From: Isoetes taiwanensis
Taxonomy: Eukaryota; Streptophyta; Lycopodiopsida; Isoetales; Isoetaceae
DNA: 64,000 nucleotides
Direction of reading: 5' to 3'
NCBI GenBank assembly: GCA_021234155.1
Contig: JAJEKV010000060.1
Span: 62,001-126,000, forward strand
Part shown: in pieces, positions 1-11,160 of the stretch
Numbering within the stretch: position 1 is the stretch's first letter
How the letters are laid out: the number at the start of each line of letters is the position of its first letter
Notes under the pieces: generated by a model
Databases searched by the model: none
What the model saw: only the letters and a program-made list of their open reading frames with translations
What the model was told of the DNA's origin: nothing
Position numbers and translations under genes: made by a program

Positions 1-298
1 TGTTCTACAATGCCATGCATCAATTTCTCTAAAACATCCATCTATTTCTGTTGCATATTTTTGTAATGTATTATTCAATTGTTGTAATCACAAAGGAATG
101 TTGTTATTATTCTTGTGGTGGTTAATCACGGTTTTGCTTTAAGGCATCCAAATGTTTGACAAATTGACATGTCATGTGTATCTTATTTTCCATTAGTTGT
201 CATACTAGAACGCATACAACTTTCGTAACGCACAACATTTGTCAAACATGTGATGAGCGGGCTATCATCCATTAGAACCATGCTACCAAAGGCCCAAA
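1..298. other. 3' flank of the glycine-rich protein gene
   Basis: AT-rich sequence without a convincing open frame. Because the gene to its right is on the minus strand, this stretch should hold its 3' UTR and terminator region. I see no repeat or RNA gene. Confidence 0.4.
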
Positions 299-1192
299 TC
301 AAAATCCACAATTTGGTCTTCGAAACGAGAGGCCACAAGCTCTAGGCACATTTAAATAACGTCCTTGAAGATTTCTATCCACTCTACAATAACAGTTTAT
401 AGAGACCTGGCTTGCAGCTCTGCAACAATAATTGCTTGGAAATCTGGTGTAAAAGTGAGCAAAATCGCTGCAAGCATCCACAAAATCACGGCAACTTCCA
501 AATCCACCTTCGCCGCCTCTACCAAATCCACCGCCGCCACCTCCTCTACCACCACCAAAGCCTCCACCACCATTACCAAAACCCCCACCACCTGAACCTC
601 CACCACCTGGACCTCCACCACCAAAACCACCGCCTCCTTGACCTCCACCACCAGAACCTCCAGAGCCACCAGGACTAGCACCTCCGCCACCACTACCAAA
701 ACCTCCACCACTAGGAGATCCACCACCTCTTCCAAAACCTCCATCTCCACTACCAGGAGCTCCACCCCCGCTACCAGATCCTCCACTACCAGGAGCTCCT
801 CCACCACTATTGAAACCTCCACCTCTACCACGGGGCTTCCCCCCCACTAGAGCTCCCCACTTTGGAACCTCCACCTCGCCACTAGGGTGCTCCACCACCG
901 CCAAAAAACCTCCTCCTCCACTAGGGCTTCCCCCACTAGGAGCTCCACCACTGCTAGAACCTCCACCTCTACCACCAGGTGCTCCACCACCGCTTCCAAA
1001 ACCTCCACCTCCACTTCCAGGAGCTCCACCGCCACTACCAAAACCTCCACCTCCCCCACCAGGGCCTCCGCCGCTGCCTCTGCCACCACCAGACCCTCCA
1101 GATCCACCTCCAGGTCCTTGAGCCATTGCAATGTTGGCTATCAACGCCATCATAATCATTGCTCCTAGCATGGCAACCTTATGTCTTCCCAT
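299..1192 (-). CDS. Secreted glycine-rich protein with C-terminal eight-cysteine (LTP-like) domain
   Basis: A 297-residue single-exon protein. Residues 1-24 form a signal peptide (hydrophobic run AMLGAMIMMALIANIAMA), followed from about residue 25 to 230 by a Gly/Ser-rich low-complexity region built on GGGG(F/S) units. The last 65 residues are different: they contain exactly eight cysteines spaced C..C..CC..CxC..C..C (FGSC, VDAC, NYCC, CYC, RAC, PNC). That is the eight-cysteine pattern of the plant lipid-transfer/2S-albumin fold. Hybrid Gly- or Pro-rich proteins of this kind are secreted and act in the cell wall or cuticle; binding of a hydrophobic ligand is inferred from the family only. A TATA box lies about 33 bases upstream of the start codon, which supports this start. 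Long open frames on the opposite strand across 365-1168 are by-products of the codon bias of the repeat. It could also be called a GRP with an atypical LTP tail; a role in a specific tissue cannot be read from sequence. Confidence 0.8.
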   Translation of the reverse strand: MGRHKVAMLGAMIMMALIANIAMAQGPGGGSGGSGGGRGSGGGPGGGGGGFGSGGGAPGSGGGGFGSGGGAPGGRGGGSSSGGAPSGGSPSGGGGFLAVVEHPSGEVEVPKWGALVGGKPRGRGGGFNSGGGAPGSGGSGSGGGAPGSGDGGFGRGGGSPSGGGFGSGGGGASPGGSGGSGGGGQGGGGFGGGGPGGGGSGGGGFGNGGGGFGGGRGGGGGGFGRGGEGGFGSCRDFVDACSDFAHFYTRFPSNYCCRAASQVSINCYCRVDRNLQGRYLNVPRACGLSFRRPNCGF

Positions 1193-1224
1193 CTCTCTTG
1201 TCGAAAGGATGCTACCCCTCTGCC

Positions 1225-1233
1225 CTTTATATA
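1225..1233 (-). promoter_or_regulatory. TATA box of the glycine-rich protein gene
   Basis: TATATAAAG on the minus strand, 33 bases upstream of the ATG. With normal spacing, transcription would begin nearly at the start codon, giving a very short leader. Confidence 0.65.
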
Positions 1234-2871
1234 CCTCTTTAACGTGTCTTCATTGATTGAAAATCCAAGTTGACATTCTAGTCCACCCATACCTTATTTA
1301 ACGTTTGCTTTTATGTCTCCTACTACTAGAGTCCATGCTAGTTGGCACTATACCCCACTAGACGTGTGTGTTGTCTTCTCCACCTTTATTATGCACATGT
1401 CCATATTTACTCTGCACCTAACTCTTGAGAAAAAAACACATGTCGTTCGCATCAAAAGGGTGTAATTTAAAAATCGCTTCTTCTTCTTTTAGACCTCATA
1501 GCTTGTTGAATGAGATATTTTGTTAAACAAAACAGAGTTTGATATATTTATTTTAATGACCTAAAAATGAGAGGTGTTACTATATCCCTAAGGATTTAGT
1601 GAAGAAGTGCATATAATTAAGAGTGGCTTTAGATTTATTTTATTGGTTTGTGTTCCTTGTCCTTGTCTAGAGAGATTTTTCACTTTTTTACAAGCTAAAG
1701 CTATATGACATTGTATGCAAAATATAACTCACTTCAACTTTATGAATTATATATTTATAATAATCTCTATCATTGGATAAAGATTGCAATGAATAAGCAT
1801 TACAAGACTGAATCCCAATTCTAATATATATCATATAAAAATGTGCTCACTTCGATTTCCTATAGTAAGCTCCACATTAATTGGCAAAGTAGAGCTTTCT
1901 GTATGATGCATTTGATTATCAATGCTTTTATTGGATCTTGATTTCAAGTTCGATTTTATAGTAGTATTAGACTCGCAAATTAGTCGCCTACAAAAAGAAA
2001 AAAAGGAAAAAAAGTTAGGCTCACTTTGGTTTCCTAATGTCCACCTCAATTTGCAAAAGTAGAGCTTTCCATGTGAATAAGATGATGGTGCTTTATTGGC
2101 TCCCAATATTAGATACAATAACATGGTGGTATTAAACTCTCAAATCCATATATATTGGAAAAATAGTATACAAAAAAGTAGGTAAGTCGGATATGTTAAA
2201 GAATAAAAAATCCTCAATGTCAAAAGTAAATGCAAGTGACCTTAAACTGCCACAAGCAAGATCAGATGTTCAAACCCCACTTGTTACGGTCAAAGAAAGA
2301 CCGTAAAGACACTAAAGATAGGCTTATTGCCTAGGGTAGCCAAGTGCTTAGGTCAATGGGCCCACACCCACGGCGTAAAAACCCACCGACTATCACAGGG
2401 ATGAGTAAAGTGAGCGAGGATGAGTCTCACAAAGGTTTGAGTTCCATTAAGAAGAACAAAAAAAAAGGAACAGAGAGTAGATGCAAGTGAAGAACTCCAA
2501 ACAAATGCACTATCAAAACTCTTAAACATCAAAAGAGGGTCTTGAATCCTTGTCTCAAGAAATTCCCCAGAACCCTAACCTACCGTGTGGATTTCAAAAT
2601 TCACAATACATCTTAGAGAGATCAAGAAATTTTCCTGCCAATAATACTAATTTTTCTTGATATCTCTAGTAGGATCAGAGGGGAGGAAAGTATGTAGCTG
2701 GTAGGTTGGATTAAGTCCAATTACCAAAAAATATTCATAGCAATTCTAATATATCTACATATTTTATGAAGAAAGTCTATTATATATGGGCTTGCCCATT
2801 GTAATCTCTTATTTAAGGCAAAATATTGGCTCCTCTTTTGTCGGTGATTCCAAAAAATAATAGTACCTATA
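1234..2871. other. Intergenic AT-rich sequence, no gene seen
   Basis: Promoter flank of the glycine-rich protein followed by AT-rich DNA. Two stretches share a phrase about the Cys-poor motif 'tcacttcg/tttggtttcct..aaagtagagctttc' (about 1846-1895 and 2022-2075), so a short degenerate direct repeat is likely. Around 2225-2420 there is a sequence with a weak tRNA B-box-like string, noted but not supported as a SINE. No reading frame looks coding. Confidence 0.35.
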
Positions 2872-2940
2872 TAGGATATTAAATTCAAAATGGTGAGTGC
2901 ACATTTAATCCATTTGAAAAAGTTGGAGAAAAGTAAGATA
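2872..2940. repeat. Left half of a duplicated segment split by the Tigger-like element
   Basis: These 69 bases match 7402-7470 with about five differences. The match continues on the far side of the transposon at 6646-6708 and in the other copy at 7471-7533. The pair therefore gives an occupied and an empty version of the same site. The repeat begins exactly where a Helitron-type end stops at 7401. Confidence 0.8.
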
Positions 2941-3384
2941 GGGAGACCGGCCATGTTTTGCGCAGGGCCCTAAACAGGATGCGCAGGAGCCCTGCGTTCA
3001 CGACATGGATGCCCTTCATTTCCGCGCCGTCGTTCGACCATTTCCGCAAGACGGGCGTTCGACCATTTAAGACCAAATGTTTCGACCATTTGCGCACCTC
3101 GTTTCCGGCCATAGCACAAGCCCGCCATAGCACAACCCCTCGCCATAATTTTGTCTTAAACAAGATTGAACGCGCCCAAGATGGCCACCACCTTTACTGT
3201 TGAGCATGGCCAAGCCGTGAGCACGTAGAACGAGAGCACGAGAAGAGAGCACGTAGATCCGATGGGATGAGCCGCGAGAAGAGAAGGAGGGGATCTAAAC
3301 GTGTTGCGAAAAAAAAGCCAAAGAAGAGGAAGATTAGGGAAGGCAATAGAGGAATGAAGGAGCTATCTTAGACAGGAGAGAGGT

Positions 3385-5374
3385 AAATGGAGTGATGATG
3401 ACATGAAGAGGGCAATGGAACTTGTTGAGGGGAATGTGATGAGCATAAGAGCAGAAGGCAGAGAATTTAGCATCCCCGAAGTCTACAATTAGAAGTTGGC
3501 TTTATGGTAGAGTGAACAGAAAGCATGGTAAGCATCCTATAGCCATGACAGCCAGAAGAAGAATCGACTTGGTAGAATGGGCATTAGAGAGGGCAGATCG
3601 GGGAATGCCTTTGACTCTAGATATGTTGAAGGAGTTTGTGGCTGAAATATGCCTTGATAGACCAACTCCATTTAGGGATGGAGTTCCAGGACACAAGTGG
3701 TGGAAGCTTTTCAAAGGAAGGCATCCGAGAGATAGCAATAAGATCTGCTGAAACGTTGGATTCTCGCGAGGGGCGAGCACTAACAACCGCTACTCTAGCT
3801 AAGTTCTACGATGATTTTGAGAAGGTGTTGGATGAGTTCAAGTTTCCACCATCTAGAATTTGGAATGGGGATCTAAACCGGTGTCCAATTTTGGTAAGGT
3901 TTCGGAATGAAGGTTATTGCCAAGAAAGGAAAGAGGAACGTGCATGAAGTTGTGATGAGAAATAGAGAATGGGTGACAGTACTTACATGTGTCAATGCAG
4001 ATGGCTTTCCACTTCCTAGTCTCTACATCTTCAAAGGAGAGAGGATCAGAGATGACTATGTATCTAGATGTGAACCAGGTGCTGTGATGGCTTGTCAGGG
4101 TGAAGCATGGATGACAAAAGAGCTTTTAAAAGTTGGTTAATTGATCATTTACGCAAGAAGGTGCCGGGAGCTTGCAACCGAAAACACCACATTTGCTAGT
4201 GCTTGATGGCCACAAGACTCATGTGGATCTTGACACTATACTGGCAGCCAAAGAGGTAGGAGTGCATCTTTTTATTTTGCCACCTCACACTTCACATAAG
4301 CTGCAGCCCTTGGATGTGTCAGTGTTTGGCCCTTTCAAGAAGTGCTTTAAGAAGGAAAGAGCAATTTATATGTTAAAACACCGTTATGCTTTGGAACCAA
4401 GCAAGCAAGACACGGCTACAATTATCTGAGCTTTGAAGTCATCCATGGCGGTCGCGAGAACATCCTCTACGGTTTTAGATCAACGGGTTTAGTGCCCTTT
4501 GTGAAGGGCAAAGTGGTATTTTCCAAGTGAGGCAATTGGAGATGACGGTAGGGAAGTGGAGTTGCAACCATGGGAGCATGGAGATTACAATCCAAATGAT
4601 GCTGAAAATGAAGGTGCAGCAGCCCCTGATGCTAATCAAGTGTTCCCCAATCAATTGTACGTGCAGACCAGCAACCATGAAGAAGGTAACAATCAAAATT
4701 TTGAGCAAAATGTTGTTGAGGCAGCACATAGCAATGTTCTTCTAAATTGCAATGTGCCTGAAAACCAAGCACCTAACATTGCAAGGCCTTTGCCACATGC
4801 AAGCACTGTTGTACATCACTCTTCTCCTCATGTTAATGTTGCTTATAGATCTGCTCTACCTACAGCCCACAGAACACCAATGTCTAGAGCATTTCAACCC
4901 CAAAACAATGACTCTATATCTCAGCCTGAAACCTCAAGAAGACGAAATCTTCCCTTGCTGGCTGGAGTGCATCATGTTAGCTCTGAACAATGGTGTCAAG
5001 CAATCAGGGACGAACAGCAAAGGAAGGCTAGGAATGAGGAGGAAAAGAAGAGAAAGTTAGAAGAGAAGCTAGCTGCACAAGCAGCAAAGAAATTGGCAAG
5101 GGAGGAGGCTTTGGAAAGATGCAAAAAGAGAAAGGAAGAGAGGGAAGCTAGGAAAAGAAGTGAAGAAGCATGGGAGGTAGGTAGAAGGTTTAGGGATCTA
5201 ATATATGGACCTCATAGGCATGGGAGGCCTATCTTGAATGGTGTAAGCCCTTGGATACCAGTTAACAAGGATGCTATGGAGGCTAGAAGGCAAGCAAGGG
5301 ACAGGTTAAGAGCAAAGAGGGCAGCTAGAGAGAATGAAGGGCATGCGTGTTGTGACATAATGATTTGTGGCTAG
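3385..5374 (+). pseudogene. Tigger/pogo-like DDE transposase, frame-broken
   Basis: Several consecutive open segments in changing frames read as one transposase. Near 3385-3520 is a psq/CENP-B N-terminal helix-turn-helix (KWSDDDMKRAMELVE). From 3512 to 3750 comes a second DNA-binding helix region. At about 3850 is the segment that normally reads IWNxDE; here it reads IWNGDLNRC, so the catalytic first Asp neighbourhood is altered. At 3907-4140 is the DDE core. At 4172-4429 are the typical late motifs LLVLDGHKTHVDL and ILPPHTSHKLQPLDVSVF. A long charged tail follows to 5374 (open 4556-5374), rich in Glu/Lys/Arg and probably coiled coil. Stops and frameshifts near 3490, 3750, 3900, 4140 and 4430 make an active enzyme impossible as read. 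The open 272-residue tail should not be annotated as a gene of its own. Confidence 0.82.
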
Positions 5375-6643
5375 TAGCCAAATGGAAGAACAAGAGAGCT
5401 GCCCGCCATTATTCCAAGATAGTCAAGTTGAAGAAGAATTGCCTCCAAGTCCTGTATTGTATAATGCAATTAGGAATATGTCTCCATTCTCTGGCTCTAT
5501 GGTAGGATGCGGCTTAGAAGACACTCATATCCGTTCTCAAGACCATATGGATCTTTGTTCATGTATCAATTGATGAGATGATACCACCGCAAGAAATGAA
5601 TCAGCATCACATGCATGTTAATGTGGACACTCAAACATGGGTCGGGGTTTTGATGTTAATAGTGGTGTTCCGGATGCCCGCCGATTGCACAACTTGGCTA
5701 AAAGCAAGGCTGATCCAGAGGCTTTGTTGAAGATGGTAGGCCTCATGACATAATTGAGAAGGCAAAAGGGATGGATGATGGGTGGGCAAGAACTTCTGAG
5801 CGCTACTTGCAAATGTAAGTCCAAGTTTGCATGTAAGTTTGATGTTTCTACTTTACCTCTCTTAATCCGGGTACTTCTTTGCGAGGCAACGATGATGTGG
5901 AGATAGAAAGCTCCCTCGGAAGAAAGCTAGGTCACATGATGCATGTCTTCTTTGTTGTGGCTGGTCAATGCTACTTCTTGTAAACATTGGTCGGTTTATT
6001 GTGCGTTTTTCAAATTTGCACATAAACAATTTTACATAGACCTTTGTCTATTGCAAAATAGCACATTTTCGAGAAACTTGTATGCCAAGATTGCTAAATT
6101 GTTGCTGAATTGTTGCTAAATTGTTCTTTGAAACTTGTATGCCAAGCGCTAAATTGTTGTTGTTAAATTGTTTTTGAATTGTTGTTTGATTCTTAGGTGT
6201 GAATGCATTACGTCCTTTTCTTAGCAAGATGTATGCAAAAGGTTGATATTCGAGATCTTAAATTGAGATATGCATGTGCGCAGTTTTGTAGCGAGATAAG
6301 ACATAATTGTTTGTTAATAGGTGAGCAAATGATGGTGGGTTTGAGAGCAATAATGTTGTTTCTTCGCGCAATTGATGGGAGTTTCATGCGCAATAGATGG
6401 GAGTTTTATGCGCAATGCAAATGCGCAATTGATGGGTCAGGTAGTGCGTAAACAGGTTCTCGGACCCCCGTGGTTTGAGCAGTCAGAATTTGCAAGTGGC
6501 TAATCGTAGACCCTAAATCTGGCATCTATTTGTAGCTTAGATTTCAGGCTTTCAGATGAACTATTTCTTGTGGCAAAATTCCACACCTCGTGCCCAAAAT
6601 TGCGTTTGCGCCCTTAACTGCGCAAAACATGGCCTGTCTCCCC
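5375..6643. other. 3' part of the Tigger-like element, no gene
   Basis: Non-coding interior and right sub-terminal region of the transposon. It contains short repeats of TGTTGCTAAATTG-type phrases around 6095-6180 and several copies of a 'gcgcaat..gatggg' phrase around 6360-6435. No intact frame continues the transposase. Confidence 0.5.
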
Positions 6644-6645
6644 TA

Positions 6646-6708
6646 TGTACATTCATTTAGAGTTCTTAAATTTTGGTGCGTGATATTTTCTTGCAATAAA
6701 GGTTGCCA
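6646..6708. repeat. Right half of the duplicated segment interrupted by the transposon
   Basis: 63 bases that match 7471-7533 almost perfectly, ending at the shared phrase GGTTGCCA, after which the two copies diverge. Together with 2872-2940 it reconstructs the pre-insertion site. Confidence 0.8.
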
Positions 6709-7369
6709 CAACTAAAATAACTTCGCCATGCATTCCATAAAAGTTATAATGGGTAATAACTTTGAGTAAGCAGTCTTACATTAAATGTCTATGTCAACAT
6801 ATGCCCATACTTATCCGGTGGCACTTATCCGGCGGCAATGCCAGACACAATTGCAATTGCCAGACAATAACATGCGTTTCGTATCTCGGCTAAGATGCTA
6901 TATGTCGAAGAAGTGAAGATATATCATGGGAGCATCCAATAAAGTACAAGATTAGGCCCTTTGCTGATCTGCTCCATGTGGAGATGTATATTTAGAGTTC
7001 CATTATGAACTACGCCAATGAACCATGACAAAATTTTGTGTTTTGCATTTCTCTAGGTGTACTTAACTTGAGCATAAGTTTTGGATTTATCTTTTCAAAT
7101 TTTCGTCTTTAGAAGTAGATTTAACTGCCCCCACATTCCTTCTTGTTTTTCTATTAAAATTCATAAATGCAAAGTGAATACATTGATGATTCTGTCATTG
7201 TCATTAGACAATTTCAATAACAAAAATAATTACAAAAACAAATAATATCCATTCTTGCCAATATCAACATGCATTGTTGTCGAAGTTGCACATATGGACG
7301 TTAAAGTCCGAGTAAAAACACATTGCAGATATGGACGTTAAAGTCCGAGTAAAAACACATGCCAGGACA
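6709..7369. other. Probable Helitron body, non-coding
   Basis: No coding frame. At about 7290-7362 there are two head-to-tail copies of a roughly 36-base unit containing the small inverted repeat GGACGTTAAAGTCC. The stretch ends in a Helitron-type terminus, so part of it is probably a non-autonomous Helitron. I could not find its 5' TC end. Confidence 0.35.
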
Positions 7370-7372
7370 TTA

Positions 7373-7401
7373 GCCGGCAACGCCGGGCACACGTTTACTA
7401 G
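7373..7401 (+). mobile_element. Helitron-type 3' terminus
   Basis: A GC-rich hairpin (GCCGGC-AAC-GCCGGGC, one mismatch to a perfect stem) is followed nine bases later by CTAG and then T. This is the arrangement of Helitron 3' ends, which terminate in CTRR and insert between A and T. The sequence immediately to the right (7402) is exactly where homology to the segment at 2872 begins, and there the preceding base is A, as expected for an A|T target. Confidence 0.6.
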
Positions 7402-7533
7402 TAGGGTATTAAATTCAAAATGGTAAGTGCACATTTAATCCATTTGACAGAGTTGGAGAAAAGTAAGATACGTACATTCATTTAGAGTTCTTAAATTTTG
7501 GTGCGTGATATTTTCTTGCAATAAAGGTTGCCA
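7402..7533. repeat. Empty-site paralogue of the Tigger insertion
   Basis: Continuous 132-base segment equal to 2872-2940 joined to 6646-6708, with a single TA at 7469-7470 where the other copy carries TA-element-TA. Confidence 0.85.
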
Positions 7534-8400
7534 TTAATAAACCCTTATCTAAATGCCAACTATATAAAGGGGAACATTGAAGAAGGTTGACCTTTCATTT
7601 AAATTCTCACTTGTCGTGGTAAGTGGTCAAATAACCCTTGATACATACTCTGCTCTCTATATGTATAACACTAGTCTATAGTTCAAAGGATGATCACATC
7701 TTAAAAATTTGTATTACATATTTAATACCAAAACTTGAACAATCAAACAACAAGCTAATTCAAAAGATTAGAATCAAGGACGTTTCTCTTGTGCTTGTGC
7801 CTCCAGTGCTCTCAGCAGTTCCCTTGCAATAGATCTAGCTCCACTTGAGCTTGACTCATCATGGATCAATGACCTCCCAAAGATCTTCAACTTCAAGCAT
7901 ATGCTTAATTTGATCTTCCCATGTCAGGACCTCCCTTGTAAACTTCAACTACACTCAGTGCATCAAATCTAGTCACTATATTAGCATGAGAAATTAGTTA
8001 AAATTGATACCACTTAAAGCACTTAGATTACTTGAATTGCTTCGTGTTGAATATATCAAGTTATGCTCAAAATACACATTTAATATATAGGAATAACTCA
8101 ATGCTTTTTAATTTATATTAGCAATGTAAACAAACCATTTAGTTTATATGGAGAATCATTTTAGCATTCCTATATTGTAATAAAGATATTTGACTCCATT
8201 TTTATCAATGTTAACCACTCTAACTCGAGCTCACCAAATTAAGCTAAGCTCCTCCTGTAAACTGCATTCAACCAATGCAATCCTCACTAATCTTTGATTT
8301 TCCTTATATCTTGAGCTTCTATATTTTTGAATGCCTCTTTAGCTCTATCTCGTGTAGCCGCGCTCTTCTTCTTCTCTCTCTTTCTTTTTTTCTTTTCTTT
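7534..8400. other. No gene seen
   Basis: AT-rich sequence with no convincing frame. At its right edge (about 8370-8405) is a pyrimidine-rich CTTTT/TTTTC run that is probably the minus-strand 3' tail of the neighbouring LINE. Confidence 0.4.
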
Positions 8401-8404
8401 TCTT

Positions 8405-9900
8405 TTTGAAGGATAAAGAATTTTTATTTATAGGTAACATTTTACAAATCCCAATAGCAGATAGACACCCTCCTGAACAAGTTTGAAGAGGGGGTAGCTA
8501 CAAAGCTCTTTTACAATAAGGCATGTGGATGACTTCTTATGGTAATAGCTTGATGAATGTCTCCCAACTAACATGTGAAGGGAAACATCACCCTCAGACA
8601 CACTCTTAAACTTTCTCAGCTTATTTATGAGAACGTGCAGAAGTTGTGAGCCCATAAGGATATGCACCTTTGCCTAGAGTAAAAGAGTTATGTCTCTTCC
8701 AGATGAACCATAATGCCTATGATTTTACAATATAAAAAGCAATACATCTTGAAGCTGTCTATTCTGTTGAATACATATCTAGAAGGATGTCGCTAGTCCC
8801 AATGCAGAATTGAACACATCCATACACCATACTCACACAACTTGCAGGTCGGTGCACTCTACTAAGCAATGTTACAATGGACATAGCGGGCTCACGTCAG
8901 ACTTGAATTTGAATACTCTTCTATTTACCATAGGGGCCTTGTGAACTACTTGCCATAGAAATGAATTCACTAGAGGAGGAAAATGTTCATCCACATGCCT
9001 TTCCAGATTTAAATCAATTGTGTGCTCTGTATGAATAAATCAATCATGTCTATTCCCTTCTTTTTTGTTACCTCTTTTACATTTTCGTTATGCTATTTTC
9101 ACTAGTGTTCTTTCTTCATTGCCTTCCCATATATGCAGTTTCTAATTGTTGCTTCCATTTCTTTTACTTTTCCTGATGGGTCTATAAGGAGCGATGAGAT
9201 ATAGATGTGGGTATTCCACACAACACATGTTTCATTACTATTGTCCTTCCAGCCATTGATAATTTTGTGGCTTTCCACCAATTCAGAGACTTATGTTTGT
9301 TACGAGTACATTAATTCCTACTAGGATTTCTAGAAGATTTAGAATATCGCTCGAAGCAACTAGGACGTGTCCCTCCTCGCTAAATGTGCCCAATATTTCT
9401 TCTAGGAGATGAGGCATGCTGAAGCCAAGGATAAAGTATCTAACAACTCACTGGCAATCTTTGTAATGCTCTCTTCTGCTACTAGGAACATAAAAGAATC
9501 ATCTGCATAGTGATTATCCATTGTGATCCATCTCCCATTTAAAGACATTCTAATAGACCATTCCTTGAGGCATGTAAAAATAGTTGTGAAAATGCTTATG
9601 TTGCTATGTTAAAGAAACAAGGTGCTGCGCACGAAGGATTGCCCTCCGGAGGCATGAAAGTGTGTTTTCATGGTTTCTGTTTCGTCATTTTGTGTCGGAT
9701 GTGGAATAAGTAACAAGTACATAATGCGTCAAATTTCCTGCAGGCATTGACCATTCTACTCTGTCCACACTTACCAAGGATTCACTAGCTAACATATGTG
9801 CCAATTTAACATTAATTTGGACAATATAGAAATAGATGAGGACTATCAATTTCCACATGATAATGCATCTCCTTGCAAAGTGGATGCATTAAAGCATTGA
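8405..9900 (-). mobile_element. Decayed L1-like LINE fragment (reverse transcriptase)
   Basis: On the minus strand the sequence around 9498-9509 reads Tyr-Ala-Asp-Asp inside a longer coding-like phrase (DNHYADDSFMFLVAEE), the catalytic box of non-LTR reverse transcriptases. Further downstream (about 8890-8830) phrases resemble the Cys/His zinc-binding region near the end of LINE ORF2. The piece ends at about 8405 in an A-rich (AAAAG)n tail read on the minus strand. Many stops and frame changes make it dead. Boundaries on the 5' side are uncertain. Confidence 0.6.
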
Positions 9901-9910
9901 GACAATTAAT

Positions 9911-11002
9911 ATAAGATAAGATAAGTTTTTTATCGTCCACGAGAACCCAATCGGGTTATGGGACCAGAACAAAGAAAGAGGGCATGAGCCCCCAACGGAA
10001 CAAAAGGGCCTAAGCTTAAACAAAGCACAGCATGGAGACAAAGCCCCATAATAAAACAAGAAAGAAACAACAAAAAGAACTAACTAATAAGGCACTATGC
10101 ATATCCCAGCCAAGAGTTCTCAGGCCACTGGTCGCGAATGATAGTCGTGCCCCCTCTGTACACTATCCACTTGTTCTGCATTTGAGCCTCTCGGACTTTA
10201 CACAACTCCCCCCGTCGCCTAGTTAGTTTTACGGGAGAGAGATCTTCTTGAACAGAGAAACTAGTATTCTTCAAATGGCTGCCGTGCTGGAGCACATATA
10301 ATCTGTCCTGAGAGGTGTAGAAGTGTACGAGTATATGACGAGGTCGGTCCGGTCTCTGGGCCCCAACTCATTGGGTTATGGCAATACTAGGCTGCTGAAT
10401 GTGCATGATATCAGTGAAAAAATTTGCAGCTTGTTCAGCATCTGAGCAAGAGTCTGTTTCAGGTAGCCCCACTATGCGTAGATTGAGGCCTCTATCTTGC
10501 TCGGGATCAGCTATCGATTATGGGACCGGCTCCCCCTGCTTGTGAAAATCTGTGTCTAAACCTGGAGTTATTTGTACATCAGTCATTATGGTATCCTTGC
10601 ATGAGGCTGGAGCTGTCTGAGTCCTGGCATCTGTGCTCATATCTGGCCCTAGATCAATCTCTGTGCGCTCTGGCCTATCTAGTTCTAGATCAGTTTGTAT
10701 ACTGCCATCTCTGCACTGCGGCCTGGGACAGGGTGGCGGCTCTATAGGGCAATTCGGCAGGGTCTTGGAAGAAAGCATAATCAGTATCTGAAGGAAATGC
10801 TAGCTTCTATCATAACAGTAGGGGCAAACATTGTCTGTTCCAAGGCAGAAGATAGCGTATCATGTTCTGCTGATGAGAGACGTGGGCACAATTTATCTCT
10901 AATTTCAAGGAACTGCTTTAGAAGGTCCCTACTGGGTGTGCTAGGATTTTTACATCGAGCCCATCTGGTCATGGCATAGAACCTTTTAAGCAAGCCTGCC
11001 AC
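9911..11002 (-). mobile_element. HAL1-like LINE: ORF1 followed directly by 3' UTR and tail
   Basis: Read on the minus strand, a broken ORF1 protein (11002-10095) is followed by about 170 bases of 3' UTR. It then reaches a terminus GTGGACGATAAAAAA and a (CTTAT)n tail at 9911-9925. There is no ORF2 between them. This matches half-LINE (HAL1-type) elements, which keep only ORF1 and move with help from a full element. The alternative is a chance internal deletion of one full copy. Confidence 0.55.
10095..11002 (-). pseudogene. LINE ORF1 protein (L1 ORF1/Transposase_22-like RNA-binding)
   Basis: Three open pieces (11002-10781, 10778-10518 and about 10517-10095) read as one protein with one frameshift near 10780 and stops near 10517 and 10370. 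The last piece carries the family's characteristic core: NLRIVGLPE near 10470, a phrase RPRHILVHFYTSQDR near 10330, then EDLSPVKLTRRR near 10235 and a TTII(R)DQW-like end. These correspond to the RRM and C-terminal domain of L1-type ORF1 proteins, RNA chaperones that coat the LINE transcript. The middle is acidic and low in complexity. Confidence 0.6.
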
Positions 11003-11160
11003 TTGCTGCTAGGTTGGGTTAAGCTGACGTAACCTTCCTGGGTCTAAAGAAATCCTTGTTCAAATCTAATATGGCAGGCTGGTTTTTGCCGTAGACAAGG
11101 ACAGCTATTGAGCTATTGAGCTGATAACAGCAAATACCCCAACAATCCATCATGTATAGG

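Larger units (their letters stand above)
2941..6643 (+). mobile_element. Pogo/Tigger-like (Tc1/mariner superfamily) DNA transposon, decayed
   Basis: About 3.7 kb bounded by terminal inverted repeats of roughly 25 bases: GGGAGACCGGCCATGTTTTG at the left and GGGGAGACAGGCCATGTTTT read inward from the right, differing by one mismatch and one extra G. Each end abuts TA (2939-2940 and 6644-6645), the target duplication expected of this superfamily. The interior encodes a broken CENP-B/pogo-type transposase. The empty-site paralogue at 7402-7533 carries a single TA at the junction, which fixes both element ends to the base. Confidence 0.88.

Noticed and set aside
365-1168. Several long open frames on the plus strand and in other minus frames over the glycine-rich gene
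   Set aside because: They are Thr/Ser/Pro or Glu/Val/Leu-monotonous translations produced by the GGN codon bias of the real gene.
2225-2430. Possible SINE with a B-box-like GTTCAAACCCC
   Set aside because: No matching A box at the right distance, no tail and no visible target duplication.
4556-5374. Independent 272-residue gene
   Set aside because: It is the charged tail of the Tigger-like transposase, inside the TIRs and in the position of that protein's C-terminus.
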